Shown piece by piece: positions 1 through 7,344 of a stretch of 8,734 nucleotides of DNA. The notes below the pieces were generated by a model. That model saw only the letters and a program-made list of their open reading frames with translations. It was not told where the DNA came from and searched no databases. Both the position numbers and the translations under genes were made by a program. The stretch lies in assembly GCA_005801395.1 (NCBI GenBank), contig SYDV01000426.1, positions 1-8,734 of the forward strand. The letters run 5' to 3'. The stretch comes from Planctomycetia bacterium. GTDB taxonomy: Bacteria; Planctomycetota; UBA11346. Position 1 is the first letter of the stretch. Each line of letters begins with the position of its first letter.

Positions 1-1
1 T

Positions 2-1258
2 CGCGCTAAAAACGTTATCTTTTTATTTATGGAAGGCGGCCCCAGTCATATAGATATGTTTGATCCTAAGCCGGAATTGAATCGTTTAGCGGGGAAAAAA
101 TTACCTGAGAGCTTTGGCAAAGTTATCACCGCCATGGGCGAATATGGTGCGCCGTTACTCGCCTGTCCGCGGACCTTCAAACAACACGGAAAAAGTGGAA
201 TATGGATGAGTGATTGGCTACCACATTTATCCACCTGCGCAGATGACCTCGCGGTAATTCGCTCGTGTGTTGCCGATGGCATCAATCATTCATCCGGTAT
301 TTGTCAGATGAACACCGGCAGCATTTTAGCTGGACGTCCGTCGCTTGGCGCATGGGCCACCTACGGATTAGGGACGATAAATCAGGATCTGCCTGGGTTC
401 GTCGTTATGCAAGATAACGCTACCACCGTGGTCAATGGGCCACGTAATTGGGGCGCAGGATTTATGCCTGCCCTCTATCAAGGCACAGCGATTGATGGCG
501 GAAGCGAACCAATTGCCAATTTACGCGCACCCTCATCCATTAGTTCCGGACGACAAGCACACAAACTTGAATTATTAAATGAATTAAATCGCGCACACGC
601 GCAGTCGCATCAACAAAGTGAATTAGACGCGCGTATTGCTAGTTATGAATTAGCGTTCCGCATGCAGGCGCAGGCTCCTGATGTCGTTGATATGAGCAAA
701 GAAAGTGACGCCACCAAAGCCTTATATGGAGTTGACAACAAAGAAACTGAACGCTTCGGCGGCATGTGTTTATTAGCACGACGTTTAGTCGAACGCGGTG
801 TGCGCTTTGTGCAATTATATCATGGTGCTGGAAATAAATGGGATGGGCATTCAAATCTGGAACCGAATCATGCAAAACTGTGCAAGACTATGGATAAGCC
901 CGTCGCTGGATTACTTAAAGATTTAAAATCTCGCGGCTTATTAGAAGATACCTTAGTCATCTGGGGCGGCGAATTTGGCCGTACTCCGATGAGTGAAAAA
1001 GGTGATGGCCGCGATCACAACCCCACTGGTTTCACCATGTGGATGGCAGGCGGCGGCGTCAAAGGCGGCCAAACCATCGGCGCAACGGACGAACTCGGAT
1101 TGCGCGCCGTTGAGGAACGCCTGCATGTCCATGACCTCCATGCCACGATCCTGTGGTTACTCGGCTTGGATCACATGCGCGTAGTTTACAATTACAAAGG
1201 TCGTCCGGAACGCCCGACGTTGAATGAGGGTGAGCCTCATACGAAGATTGCGGGGTAG
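2..1258 (+). CDS. DUF1501 family protein, 5'-partial
   Basis: The frame is open from base 2. An internal ATG lies at 29, but the residues before it (RAKNVIFLF) belong to the conserved family block that continues MEGGPSHIDMFDPKPELN, so the real start is outside the window. DUF1501 proteins (Pfam family related to the alkaline phosphatase/sulfatase fold) are usually a little longer and carry a twin-arginine export signal, which would be in the missing part. Other family hallmarks are visible: WGGEFGRTPM about two thirds of the way along, then GDGRDHNP, a glycine-rich GGGVKGG stretch, and the closing block DLHATILWLLGLDHMRVVYNYKGR. The biochemical role is not established. In planctomycetes and verrucomicrobia these genes typically follow a DUF1549/DUF1553 (PSCyt/PSD1) gene, which would lie to the left here. 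The family call is firm; the function is open. Confidence 0.9.
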   Translation, partial: RAKNVIFLFMEGGPSHIDMFDPKPELNRLAGKKLPESFGKVITAMGEYGAPLLACPRTFKQHGKSGIWMSDWLPHLSTCADDLAVIRSCVADGINHSSGICQMNTGSILAGRPSLGAWATYGLGTINQDLPGFVVMQDNATTVVNGPRNWGAGFMPALYQGTAIDGGSEPIANLRAPSSISSGRQAHKLELLNELNRAHAQSHQQSELDARIASYELAFRMQAQAPDVVDMSKESDATKALYGVDNKETERFGGMCLLARRLVERGVRFVQLYHGAGNKWDGHSNLEPNHAKLCKTMDKPVAGLLKDLKSRGLLEDTLVIWGGEFGRTPMSEKGDGRDHNPTGFTMWMAGGGVKGGQTIGATDELGLRAVEERLHVHDLHATILWLLGLDHMRVVYNYKGRPERPTLNEGEPHTKIAG

Positions 1259-1269
1259 CTGCGCCGGGA

Positions 1270-1527
1270 GTCCGGAAGTCCTTTTGGAGTCCGGAAGTCC
1301 GGATGTCCGGATGTCCGGAAGTCATGCGTGATTGGTTAATTATTTTAATTTGGACAATTTATTTGGGGCTGCAGAAATGCTGGTGCCAATATTGGCTTCA
1401 GCATTTCTGCAGCTGAAAAAATAATCCACGTGTACGACAAATAAGCGAACACGCAGGACTTCCGGACTTCCGGACTCCCGGACTCCCGGACTCAAAATAG
1501 GACTCCCGGATTCAACATAAGACTTCA
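1270..1527. repeat. Long imperfect inverted repeat built from 8-bp tandem units
   Basis: The 316-base gap between two plus-strand genes holds no convincing gene. The left arm contains copies of GTCCGGAA/GTCCGGAT at 1270-1277, 1289-1296, 1297-1304, 1305-1312 and 1313-1320. The right arm has the reverse complement, TTCCGGAC at 1460-1467 and 1468-1475, then TCCCGGAC at 1476-1483 and 1484-1491, then decayed copies up to about 1527. Inside the arrays, 1321-1338 matches the reverse complement of 1442-1459 at 14 of 18 positions, and a strong hairpin sits at the centre (1369-1412). The whole block is therefore close to symmetric about position 1390. This is seen directly. That it is a mobile or replicated non-coding element is inference. 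Confidence 0.8.
1369..1412. repeat. Central hairpin of the inverted-repeat element
   Basis: The 14-base arm CTGCAGAAATGCTG (1369-1382) is exactly complementary to 1399-1412. Between them, separated by two unpaired bases on each side (GT and TT), is the perfect 12-base palindrome GCCAATATTGGC (1385-1396). One more G-C pair (1368/1413) extends the stem. No run of T follows on either strand, so it does not look like an ordinary intrinsic terminator. Confidence 0.85.
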
Positions 1528-1574
1528 AGAGCACCTCCCTTTAGCTTTTCCCCTCCGCCTATACGTTGGCGCAC

Positions 1575-3095
1575 ATGCCAACCCACCCAGGTACCGTTTT
1601 CCTTGCTGGTGCAGGTCCAGGTGATCCTGGATTATTGACCGTGCGCGCGGCTGAATTGCTGCATTCCTGTGACTGCGTGGTCTACGACTACTTGGTCAAT
1701 CCCGAGATCATTGAGCGGATTCCGTCCACGACTGAACGGCATTTTGTTGGCAAACGAGGCGGACGTTCGTCGTGTTCGCAAGACGATATTAATGCGCTAT
1801 TGATCAGCCTCGCGCAAAGTCATCGACGGATTTTGCGCCTCAAAGGTGGCGATCCGTTTTTATTTGGCCGCGGTGGCGAAGAAGCCCTCGCGCTCGCTGA
1901 AGCTGGCGTCCCTTTCGCTGTGATTCCCGGAGTCACTGCTGGGATTGGCGCACCAGCCTATGCCGGCATTCCCGTAACGCATCGAGCCGCCTCGTCAGTG
2001 GTGGCTTTTGCCACTGGTCACCAAGCCAAAGGTGAAATTGAGGATTTAGATTGGGCCGGATTAGCGCGCACCGAAACGGTCGTGCTGTATATGGGCATGC
2101 ATAAATTAGCCTATAACTGCGAACAATTAATAACTCATGGCCGCAATAAAGACACCCCAGCCTGCGCCATTCAATGGGGCAGTTATGGCCGCCAACGCGT
2201 GGTCGTGGGAACGCTCGCCACGTTACCTGAATTAGCTAAAGCGGCAAATTTAGGCGCACCCGCCATTACCGTGATTGGCGACGTAGTATCCTACCGCGAA
2301 AAAATTCGCTGGTTTGATAATCGCCCGTTATCTGGACGCCGCGTCGTGGTGACACGATCACGCGATCAAGCCAGCGATTTAGCCGATGCCTTGGCAGATG
2401 CAGGAGCCGAAGTCGTTACGGCCCCGGTCGCGCGACAAGAACCACCCATTGATTGGGGAGCGCTTGATCACGCATTGCAACACCTGTCCTCATTCGCCTG
2501 GGTTGTTTTTACCTCCGCCAATGCCGTGCGCTTCACTTGCGATCGCCTTATGGCAATCGGACTCGATGCTCGTGCTTTTAGTCACTGTCGCATTGCCGTC
2601 ATTGGTCCAGGCACCAGCGCACATCTCGCTCGTTATGGCTTACGCGCGGATTTAATACCCGACCATTTTGATGCCGCCGCTCTCGGACAGGCGCTTATCG
2701 CCCAAACAAAAACTTCGCCCAGCGTATTACTGCCACAAGCCGACAACGCACGCGTGATGCTGCGTCAACAATTGCAATCCGCCGGCTGCACCGTGACCAC
2801 CGCAGAGGCTTATCGCACCATCGCCGTGCCTTTTACCCTTGATCTAGAATTACCGGTAGATGCGGTGACGTTTGCGTCTTCTGCCACGGTCGAACGGTTT
2901 ATCGCCGGTTTAGGCGCAGAACAAATTGCGGCACTCACAGCGCGTGGCTGCCGTTATTATGCGATTGGCGCACAAACGGCAGAAACCATGACCGCACGTG
3001 GATTACCAATCGCTGCGATTGCGGCAGAGGCCACGATTCCAGCCCTCGTCCAAGCCGTGGTATCCGATTTAGGGCCGTTAAAGGTCACTCTGTAA
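1575..3095 (+). CDS. cobA-hemD: Fused uroporphyrinogen-III C-methyltransferase / uroporphyrinogen-III synthase (CobA-HemD)
   Basis: A two-domain cytosolic enzyme of tetrapyrrole synthesis. The N-terminal domain (about residues 5-245) is an S-adenosylmethionine-dependent methylase that converts uroporphyrinogen III to precorrin-2, the branch towards siroheme and cobalamin. It shows the GAGPGDPG loop, GGDPFLFGRGGEE and PGVTAGIGAPAYAGIPVTHR. The C-terminal domain (about 255-500) is HemD-like, closing and isomerising hydroxymethylbilane to uroporphyrinogen III. It begins GRRVVVTRSRDQ and has VVFTSANAVRF and the late block VTFASSATVERF. No precorrin-2 dehydrogenase/ferrochelatase domain is present, so this is not CysG. 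I chose ATG 1575 (506 residues). An in-frame TTG at 1566 would add three residues, and neither start has a clear Shine-Dalgarno sequence. No other haem gene is in the window; the fused order is common in deltaproteobacteria, planctomycetes and verrucomicrobia. Confidence 0.93.
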   Translation: MPTHPGTVFLAGAGPGDPGLLTVRAAELLHSCDCVVYDYLVNPEIIERIPSTTERHFVGKRGGRSSCSQDDINALLISLAQSHRRILRLKGGDPFLFGRGGEEALALAEAGVPFAVIPGVTAGIGAPAYAGIPVTHRAASSVVAFATGHQAKGEIEDLDWAGLARTETVVLYMGMHKLAYNCEQLITHGRNKDTPACAIQWGSYGRQRVVVGTLATLPELAKAANLGAPAITVIGDVVSYREKIRWFDNRPLSGRRVVVTRSRDQASDLADALADAGAEVVTAPVARQEPPIDWGALDHALQHLSSFAWVVFTSANAVRFTCDRLMAIGLDARAFSHCRIAVIGPGTSAHLARYGLRADLIPDHFDAAALGQALIAQTKTSPSVLLPQADNARVMLRQQLQSAGCTVTTAEAYRTIAVPFTLDLELPVDAVTFASSATVERFIAGLGAEQIAALTARGCRYYAIGAQTAETMTARGLPIAAIAAEATIPALVQAVVSDLGPLKVTL

Positions 3096-3180
3096 AATTT
3101 GTTAGTAACCCGCAGCAACATGGCCGGTATCTGGTACCTGGGCAGTGGCAGTCGCTCATCAAAAACGACTTTCACAAAGA

Positions 3181-3208
3181 TTGACCTGACCTCAAGCATT
3201 CCTATAAG
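3181..3208 (+). promoter_or_regulatory. Possible sigma-70-type promoter for the small secreted protein gene
   Basis: TTGACC (3181-3186) and TATAAG (3203-3208) are separated by 16 bases, close to the consensus -35 and -10 boxes. The predicted transcript start near 3215 would leave the ribosome binding site almost at the 5' end of the message, which weakens the call. Confidence 0.25.
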
Positions 3209-3214
3209 GAATTT

Positions 3215-3220
3215 AAGGAG
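3215..3220 (+). promoter_or_regulatory. Ribosome binding site AAGGAG
   Basis: AAGGAG lies 9 bases before ATG 3230 and fixes the start of the secreted-protein gene. Confidence 0.7.
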
Positions 3221-3229
3221 TCTCTCTCC

Positions 3230-3844
3230 ATGCGTATTTCTATGATTTTTAGCGTCATTATTTTACTATTCATAACCGGAGCTCTTCACGCGGAAGAAAC
3301 CACGACCTTACCAAAAAATGCACAGGCCGCCTTGGATAAATTACAGCGAAATGAAGTTAAATTAACTCAGGACCACAAAAAATCCGTCAATGCTGAACGA
3401 GTTAAAACCATAACAGAATTAGAAAAAGCCCTCAAAGACATCACGAAAACCGGTGACCTCAACGCTGCGCTAGCCGTTAAAAAACAAATAGATGACCTCA
3501 ATGCCAAAATAGAAGCCTCCGAAGACACGGATCTACTCGGCAATAAATTGGTCATCGATTATGGGAAGGTCTTACTTGGCACCTGGAATTTCCAAAAAAA
3601 CAGCGGACCCGCTGGTACCATGGACATCCTTGCTGACGGCAATCTCAACGCGTCAGTTACTCATCCGATCAACCTCCAAGTTCCAGGGAAATGGTCAGTC
3701 GATAAAGACGGAGTTATTACCATTCTCTGGGTCAACGACCCGAACCGCGCAGAAAAATTAAAATACATCGCGCCAAATAAGCTAATCGGCGATTCATTTG
3801 ATGCTGGAAAAAATGGTTTTAATGCGACTCGTCAGACGAAATAA
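3230..3844 (+). CDS. Small exported protein, helical segment plus beta-rich domain, unknown function
   Basis: A 204-residue protein. Residues 1-21 form a clear Sec signal peptide (MRIS, then a hydrophobic core, ending ALHA before EE). Residues about 28-97 are charged, heptad-like helix with the segment ALKDITKTGDLNAALAVKKQ, a type I have seen in many planctomycete and verrucomicrobial exported proteins. Residues about 112-203 (LLGTWNF, then GTMDILADGNL, then GKWSVDKDGVITILW) read as a small antiparallel beta domain resembling lipocalin-like or 'LGTW'-type domains. AAGGAG supports the ATG at 3230. The gene appears monocistronic: 134 bases separate it from cobA-hemD, and the next gene converges on it. 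No catalytic motif is evident. It is likely periplasmic or cell-surface, with unknown function. Confidence 0.85.
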   Translation: MRISMIFSVIILLFITGALHAEETTTLPKNAQAALDKLQRNEVKLTQDHKKSVNAERVKTITELEKALKDITKTGDLNAALAVKKQIDDLNAKIEASEDTDLLGNKLVIDYGKVLLGTWNFQKNSGPAGTMDILADGNLNASVTHPINLQVPGKWSVDKDGVITILWVNDPNRAEKLKYIAPNKLIGDSFDAGKNGFNATRQTK

Positions 3845-3926
3845 CGGCGTTGAAGTTCAAAAGGTAATTTTCAACCGAGGCAGTATCGATCCGTAATTAC
3901 TTACTTCCAATAGCCTTAGTTACACG

Positions 3927-5783
3927 CTACTTACTTCTTTTCCCCGCTGTTTCGCTCCAGGTTTTTATTTGTTCGGCGGTCAAGGTTTGATCAAAACGAT
4001 AATTAAATCGTCGATCAGGCGCACTGTCGCCATGCAGGGAAAATTCTATGATCTCGTCATCTTTCTGCGCATTATCTGCCCATTTGAAGTCAAAACGTAG
4101 CAACGCGTCATTGCCAAACAACGAACGTGGCAAAGCGAGTTCGAGATCGGGACCTTTTACACTATAATTGACTCGTTCGACTTCTGTCCATTTGCCCGCG
4201 CTAAAACGATGGACGGCCAGACGAGTCGTTGTCGGAGCGGTGCGATTGACCATGAGGTCATAACCATTCCACCCCGTGGTCGCATTATGATCCGCATCGA
4301 TGAATAATTGCATCCAACGCGAATCGGTAACTGGCGTCAAAGCAGCTGCACAGGTGACATGAAAAGCAATGGTCTTTGGCCCAGCGGAAACGCGTGCACG
4401 AACGATATCATTTCGTCCGGTTTTATCGGTGTAATGGAGCGCTTTGTTCCAACCATGATGATCGCGGTGTAGCGTGTCGCCCTGGAAGTCGCGGTATTCT
4501 GGTAACACACCAACCCAGTCAGTAAAATTACCATCGATCGTAATCGGTTTGGAAACTGGGATAACTGGTGGGCGAACACCTTTATAGCGACGGATATTAG
4601 CGACCATCTGATAATAATAATTATCCGAATGACCGTCTTTCATTGGCTCAGAATCGCGGCTAAACTCCTGGGTATATTGATCAACAAAATAGGTGTCGCC
4701 TTCTGTTAGTTTCGTGAAACCGCGCCACTTTGGTTTATGCGGATTTCCATGAACGAATCGCTGCGCAACCCATTCATTCCAACCGGTAACGATAACAAAT
4801 GGTGGATCGACTTCTAAGGCGCGTTTCCACTGCTCAGCAGCGTAAATGCCTTCGCCAGTTTTTAATAGATCTGGACTTGGAGGTGGAGTTTTTTGGTCTC
4901 CACTTGCGCTGCGGCCTTTGCCATCAACTGGATGCGGAGCAATACACACAGAGATTTGTTCTGGTTTATTAGGCGCATCATGCCATCCAGGATTTTGCGG
5001 CGTCCAATCGACCCAGGTCCATTTATCGCGTCCATCACCAAACCATCCTTTAGGATTGGACCACGCCCAGGTATGGCGAATGGTGAAATAGTCTTTTATC
5101 TCCGGCGTCAGGGTTTCAGGTGGTGAAAGCAATAACGGTTTACCCAACCACTGGAACCATAATTCGGGATATTTTTTCGCCTGATACAAGGTTTGATATA
5201 ATTGAGGCACGGATTTTTCCGGCGACGAATTATGAATACCAGCGACTTTCGGCACCGGTAATCCTTGAAGGCGTCCTTGCTCTAATATTTCGCACACGGC
5301 TAACATTTCTTTTGGATACACCAGTGCATTGGTTTGATCTAATAACAGAGTATCAACCCCAGCAGCTGTCAGCATCGAACGATGACGTGTGAGCACAAAC
5401 GGGTCTTCAATTGAGTAATATCCTAATTCTGGTTCACCCCAAAAATGAAACGCTTTTTCCCCACCCCAATTTGGTTTCTCCGGATTTTCCGCTATCATTT
5501 TAGTAATATCTAAAACTGGACTATTGTGTCTATTGGTCACGCCTTGATTGACCCAAAGAAAATAAAACAAACCCACTTGGCTATTGGCCCGCGGCGGACC
5601 AACTTCAGCGAAGGTTGGCAAACTTCGGCCTAAGGCATCAGTGGCAACCCAACTATCAGCATACACATCACCGGTGGTATCCGCTGCAGATGCCCATGAA
5701 AAAAACACCAATCCGAGAACGACGCCCCGCGTTAAATAAGAACGGCTCAAAGTTACCCCCTTGTTGTTGCGTGATATGCTCAT
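3927..5783 (-). CDS. Exported glycoside hydrolase-like protein (GH99/GH71-like barrel) with C-terminal CBM9-like domain
   Basis: 618 residues from ATG 5783. This start is preferred because GAGAG (5791-5795) lies 7 bases upstream; an in-frame ATG at 5819 (12 more residues) has no ribosome binding site. A basic N-terminus and hydrophobic stretch ending SWASA form a signal peptide at about residues 1-33. Residues about 60-390 look like a (beta/alpha)8 hydrolase of the GH99/GH71 type: QVGLFYFLW near the start, FHFWGEPELGYYSIEDP, AAGVDTLLLDQTN, and FVIVTGWNEW at about 329-338, whose Glu is a plausible catalytic acid. Residues about 412-590 (ITIDGNFTDW, then MQLFIDADHNATTGWNGYDLMVN) match the CBM9/DOMON-like sugar-binding fold. 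It probably acts on an external polysaccharide in the periplasm or outside the cell. The substrate cannot be read from sequence, and the exact GH family is a resemblance, not a certainty. Confidence 0.8.
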   Translation of the reverse strand: MSISRNNKGVTLSRSYLTRGVVLGLVFFSWASAADTTGDVYADSWVATDALGRSLPTFAEVGPPRANSQVGLFYFLWVNQGVTNRHNSPVLDITKMIAENPEKPNWGGEKAFHFWGEPELGYYSIEDPFVLTRHRSMLTAAGVDTLLLDQTNALVYPKEMLAVCEILEQGRLQGLPVPKVAGIHNSSPEKSVPQLYQTLYQAKKYPELWFQWLGKPLLLSPPETLTPEIKDYFTIRHTWAWSNPKGWFGDGRDKWTWVDWTPQNPGWHDAPNKPEQISVCIAPHPVDGKGRSASGDQKTPPPSPDLLKTGEGIYAAEQWKRALEVDPPFVIVTGWNEWVAQRFVHGNPHKPKWRGFTKLTEGDTYFVDQYTQEFSRDSEPMKDGHSDNYYYQMVANIRRYKGVRPPVIPVSKPITIDGNFTDWVGVLPEYRDFQGDTLHRDHHGWNKALHYTDKTGRNDIVRARVSAGPKTIAFHVTCAAALTPVTDSRWMQLFIDADHNATTGWNGYDLMVNRTAPTTTRLAVHRFSAGKWTEVERVNYSVKGPDLELALPRSLFGNDALLRFDFKWADNAQKDDEIIEFSLHGDSAPDRRFNYRFDQTLTAEQIKTWSETAGKRSK

Positions 5784-6032
5784 TCTGTAACTCTCATCAA
5801 CCAAGCGACAACACTCCATTAGGAACCGTTTTATCTCTATTAATTATCCCCTTTTCCGCTCGGGGCGTTTTTGAACGAATCGCTTATTACGGTGAAGTTT
5901 TTATAGCGTTGATCTGTCTTTTGATCGGTTCTGAACCATTCCCACCACAACCCTATGACGGCAGATTTTACCACAAACAATTGACGCTGACATGGGACAT
6001 TGCCGCTTACGACAGTGACCATGACAAGGAAA

Positions 6033-6395
6033 TTAACCGCCTAGGACCAATCGACAACTTACGCAAACAGTGTTCCCTTTGCTTACCTCACCATCAACTC
6101 GCCATCCGGACTCAAATTGACGACTGGTGAGCGTAATAGTGAGGTCTTCGTCAGGAAAAATTGGCGCTGACCATTTCGCTTTTTCAATTGCCTGAATAAC
6201 TCCAACCGCCACCCCGGTACGACGAGCGACTTCGGCGACGAGCGCAAGCACATAAACTCCGGGAATGAGCGGATTTCCTGGGAAATGTCCGGCTAACACT
6301 GGTAAATCTTGTTTAAATCGTGCGGTACCATTGGCTTTTCCATCGCTACCAACTGCCGTTTGCACGGCGTGAATTGCATCTGTAGCAGGAAACAT
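6033..6395 (-). CDS. ApeI/FabZ-like hotdog-fold 3-hydroxyacyl-ACP dehydratase homologue
   Basis: 120 residues, the last gene of the three-gene hotdog operon. The motif GHFPGNPLIPG (residues 36-46) is the signature of FabZ/FabA-type dehydratases and of ApeI-like proteins, with His37 as the catalytic histidine. These enzymes remove water from 3-hydroxyacyl-ACP to give trans-2-enoyl-ACP. The acidic residue normally found 14 positions after the histidine (Glu in FabZ, Asp in some relatives) is Ala51 here; Glu55 lies one helical turn further. The protein is shorter than typical FabZ (about 150). The start is ATG 6393-6395, where the A is shared with the TGA of the preceding gene (TGATG), implying translational coupling and ruling out the longer frame running up to 6518. 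Function as an active dehydratase is likely but not certain. Confidence 0.8.
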   Translation of the reverse strand: MFPATDAIHAVQTAVGSDGKANGTARFKQDLPVLAGHFPGNPLIPGVYVLALVAEVARRTGVAVGVIQAIEKAKWSAPIFPDEDLTITLTSRQFESGWRVDGEVSKGNTVCVSCRLVLGG

Positions 6396-6856
6396 CAGGT
6401 CGACTTTCGTGGACGATGAGCTTCGCTCGAGGCGAACATCACTTCGACCGGAGGCGGTGCAGATAAAAATGGCACTCCCTGCAAATCCACAAATACCTGA
6501 ACCGTTTCGGCGATGCACAATAATTCACCGGCGGCGTTACTTATTTCGTAAAATAAATTGAGCGTTGGTTGTGAGTCTGGAATACGTGCAATTCGTACCG
6601 TTAACATATCACCCTGACGCGCTGGCCGTAAATATTCGAGTTGGCAACGCACCACGGGGGCAACTGATCCGACCGTTTCCATTTGTTTATAAGACAACTC
6701 ACGCGCAGCGCACCAAGCCTCGCGCGCGGTTTCACAATAGCGTAAATAATGTCCATGCCAGGTAATCTTCATCGAGTCGACTTCAGAAAAATGTACGGGG
6801 GTCAATACCGCCATCACATCCCAGTCACTCCCAATCCGTGTCCGAATACGCTTCAT
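6395..6856 (-). CDS. 4HBT/YbgC-like acyl-CoA or acyl-ACP thioesterase (ApeH-like)
   Basis: 153 residues with a single hotdog domain. The segment VHFSEVDSMKITWHGHYLRYCETAREAW (residues 21-48) matches the 4-hydroxybenzoyl-CoA thioesterase/YbgC active-site block. Asp27 is at the position of the catalytic aspartate and His34 is at the conserved histidine. The form VDSMxIxWHGHYLRYxE resembles the thioesterases found in aryl-polyene and flexirubin-type clusters (ApeH-like) more than housekeeping YbgC. Its ATG overlaps the stop of the preceding gene by four bases (ATGA, 6853-6856), and GGGAGGTG (6861-6868, minus strand) is a strong ribosome binding site. It would release acyl chains from CoA or ACP; the substrate is unknown. 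It sits between two dehydratase-like hotdog genes in one operon. Confidence 0.85.
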   Translation of the reverse strand: MKRIRTRIGSDWDVMAVLTPVHFSEVDSMKITWHGHYLRYCETAREAWCAARELSYKQMETVGSVAPVVRCQLEYLRPARQGDMLTVRIARIPDSQPTLNLFYEISNAAGELLCIAETVQVFVDLQGVPFLSAPPPVEVMFASSEAHRPRKST

Positions 6857-7341
6857 GAGGCACCTCCCGTGCGTGCTACTTTTAATTCGCCGGTCATCAC
6901 CACCTCGCCTGATATTTCTGCGCGCACATCATATAATTGTAATGGCCCTAATTCAGCCGTTTGCGTTCCGCGAATCGTGACCACCTCACCGGCGGAAATG
7001 GGGCGCAGTAAGCGGATGGCTTTAGCACCCACCAACATGCCGGAGGCCGATTGACCAGTTCCGTCACCGCGCATTCGCAATCCCATTATGACGGCTAAGG
7101 CTTGGGCACACGCTTCCGTCATTTGGAAACAGTCGAGACCGTTGTGAGCTTTCAGTACGACACAGCCATTAACCCCATCAATACTCAACGCGCGTTCCAC
7201 CAACAATGCGGGCGGTTGATGTGCGGTCAGCTGCTCGGCTGGCAACGCTAAATACTCAGAGACATCCATGGCGGCTCTATTTGGGAATCGGTGAATAGCC
7301 GAAGACGAGCTTGGTTGTGCCGCTTCACCTAGACCTCGCAA
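6853..7341 (-). CDS. ApeP-like hotdog-fold 3-hydroxyacyl-ACP dehydratase
   Basis: First gene of the hotdog operon. Counting from the internal ATG at 7269 (138 residues), AHQPPALLVERAL (about 16-28) corresponds to the HxPP(M/A)LLxDR block with catalytic His17. TEACAQALA (51-59) matches the E..AQ helix with Glu52, and GMLVGAKAIRLLRPISAGE (77-95) is the family's GxLVG...P...G segment. Both active-site residues are therefore present. ApeP-type proteins act as 3-hydroxyacyl-ACP dehydratases in aryl-polyene-like synthesis. I extended the gene to TTG 7341 because GAGGTGAT (7345-7352) is ideally spaced for it, while ATG 7269 has no ribosome binding site. The added 24 residues are not conserved-looking, so ATG 7269 remains a real alternative. 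The stop overlaps the thioesterase start by four bases. Confidence 0.8.
   Translation of the reverse strand: MRGLGEAAQPSSSSAIHRFPNRAAMDVSEYLALPAEQLTAHQPPALLVERALSIDGVNGCVVLKAHNGLDCFQMTEACAQALAVIMGLRMRGDGTGQSASGMLVGAKAIRLLRPISAGEVVTIRGTQTAELGPLQLYDVRAEISGEVVMTGELKVARTGGAS
6861..6868 (-). promoter_or_regulatory. Ribosome binding site GGGAGGTG for the thioesterase gene
   Basis: It reads GGGAGGTG on the minus strand, 4 bases before ATG 6856, inside the end of the upstream dehydratase gene. It fixes the thioesterase start and indicates that the middle gene can initiate efficiently by itself. Confidence 0.75.
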
Positions 7342-7344
7342 GCC

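Noticed and set aside
3845..3926. Possible bidirectional terminator between the convergent genes (GTTGAA...TTCAAC)
   Set aside because: The stem is only six bases with a 15-base loop and no T-run on either side.
5856..5910. Short plus-strand peptide resembling the ERxxYYG motif of POT peptide transporters (FERIAYYG)
   Set aside because: Only about eight residues match, and none of the flanking frame looks like a transporter. I treat it as coincidence rather than a pseudogene remnant.
5784..6032. Gap upstream of the hydrolase searched for a promoter or a small gene
   Set aside because: Minus-strand GATAAT near 5847 has no -35 box at a normal distance (TTCAAA is 21 bases away), and the 60-codon minus frame at 5840-6022 has no ribosome binding site or recognisable motif.
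5615..6130. Plus-strand open frame of 171 codons between the hydrolase and the hotdog operon
   Set aside because: Its first half is antisense to the confidently called hydrolase gene and its end is antisense to the ApeI-like gene. The composition is not protein-like and there is no ribosome binding site.
6396..6518. N-terminal extension of the ApeI-like protein up to 6518
   Set aside because: It overlaps the thioesterase gene in another frame. The TGATG junction at 6393-6397 marks the natural start.
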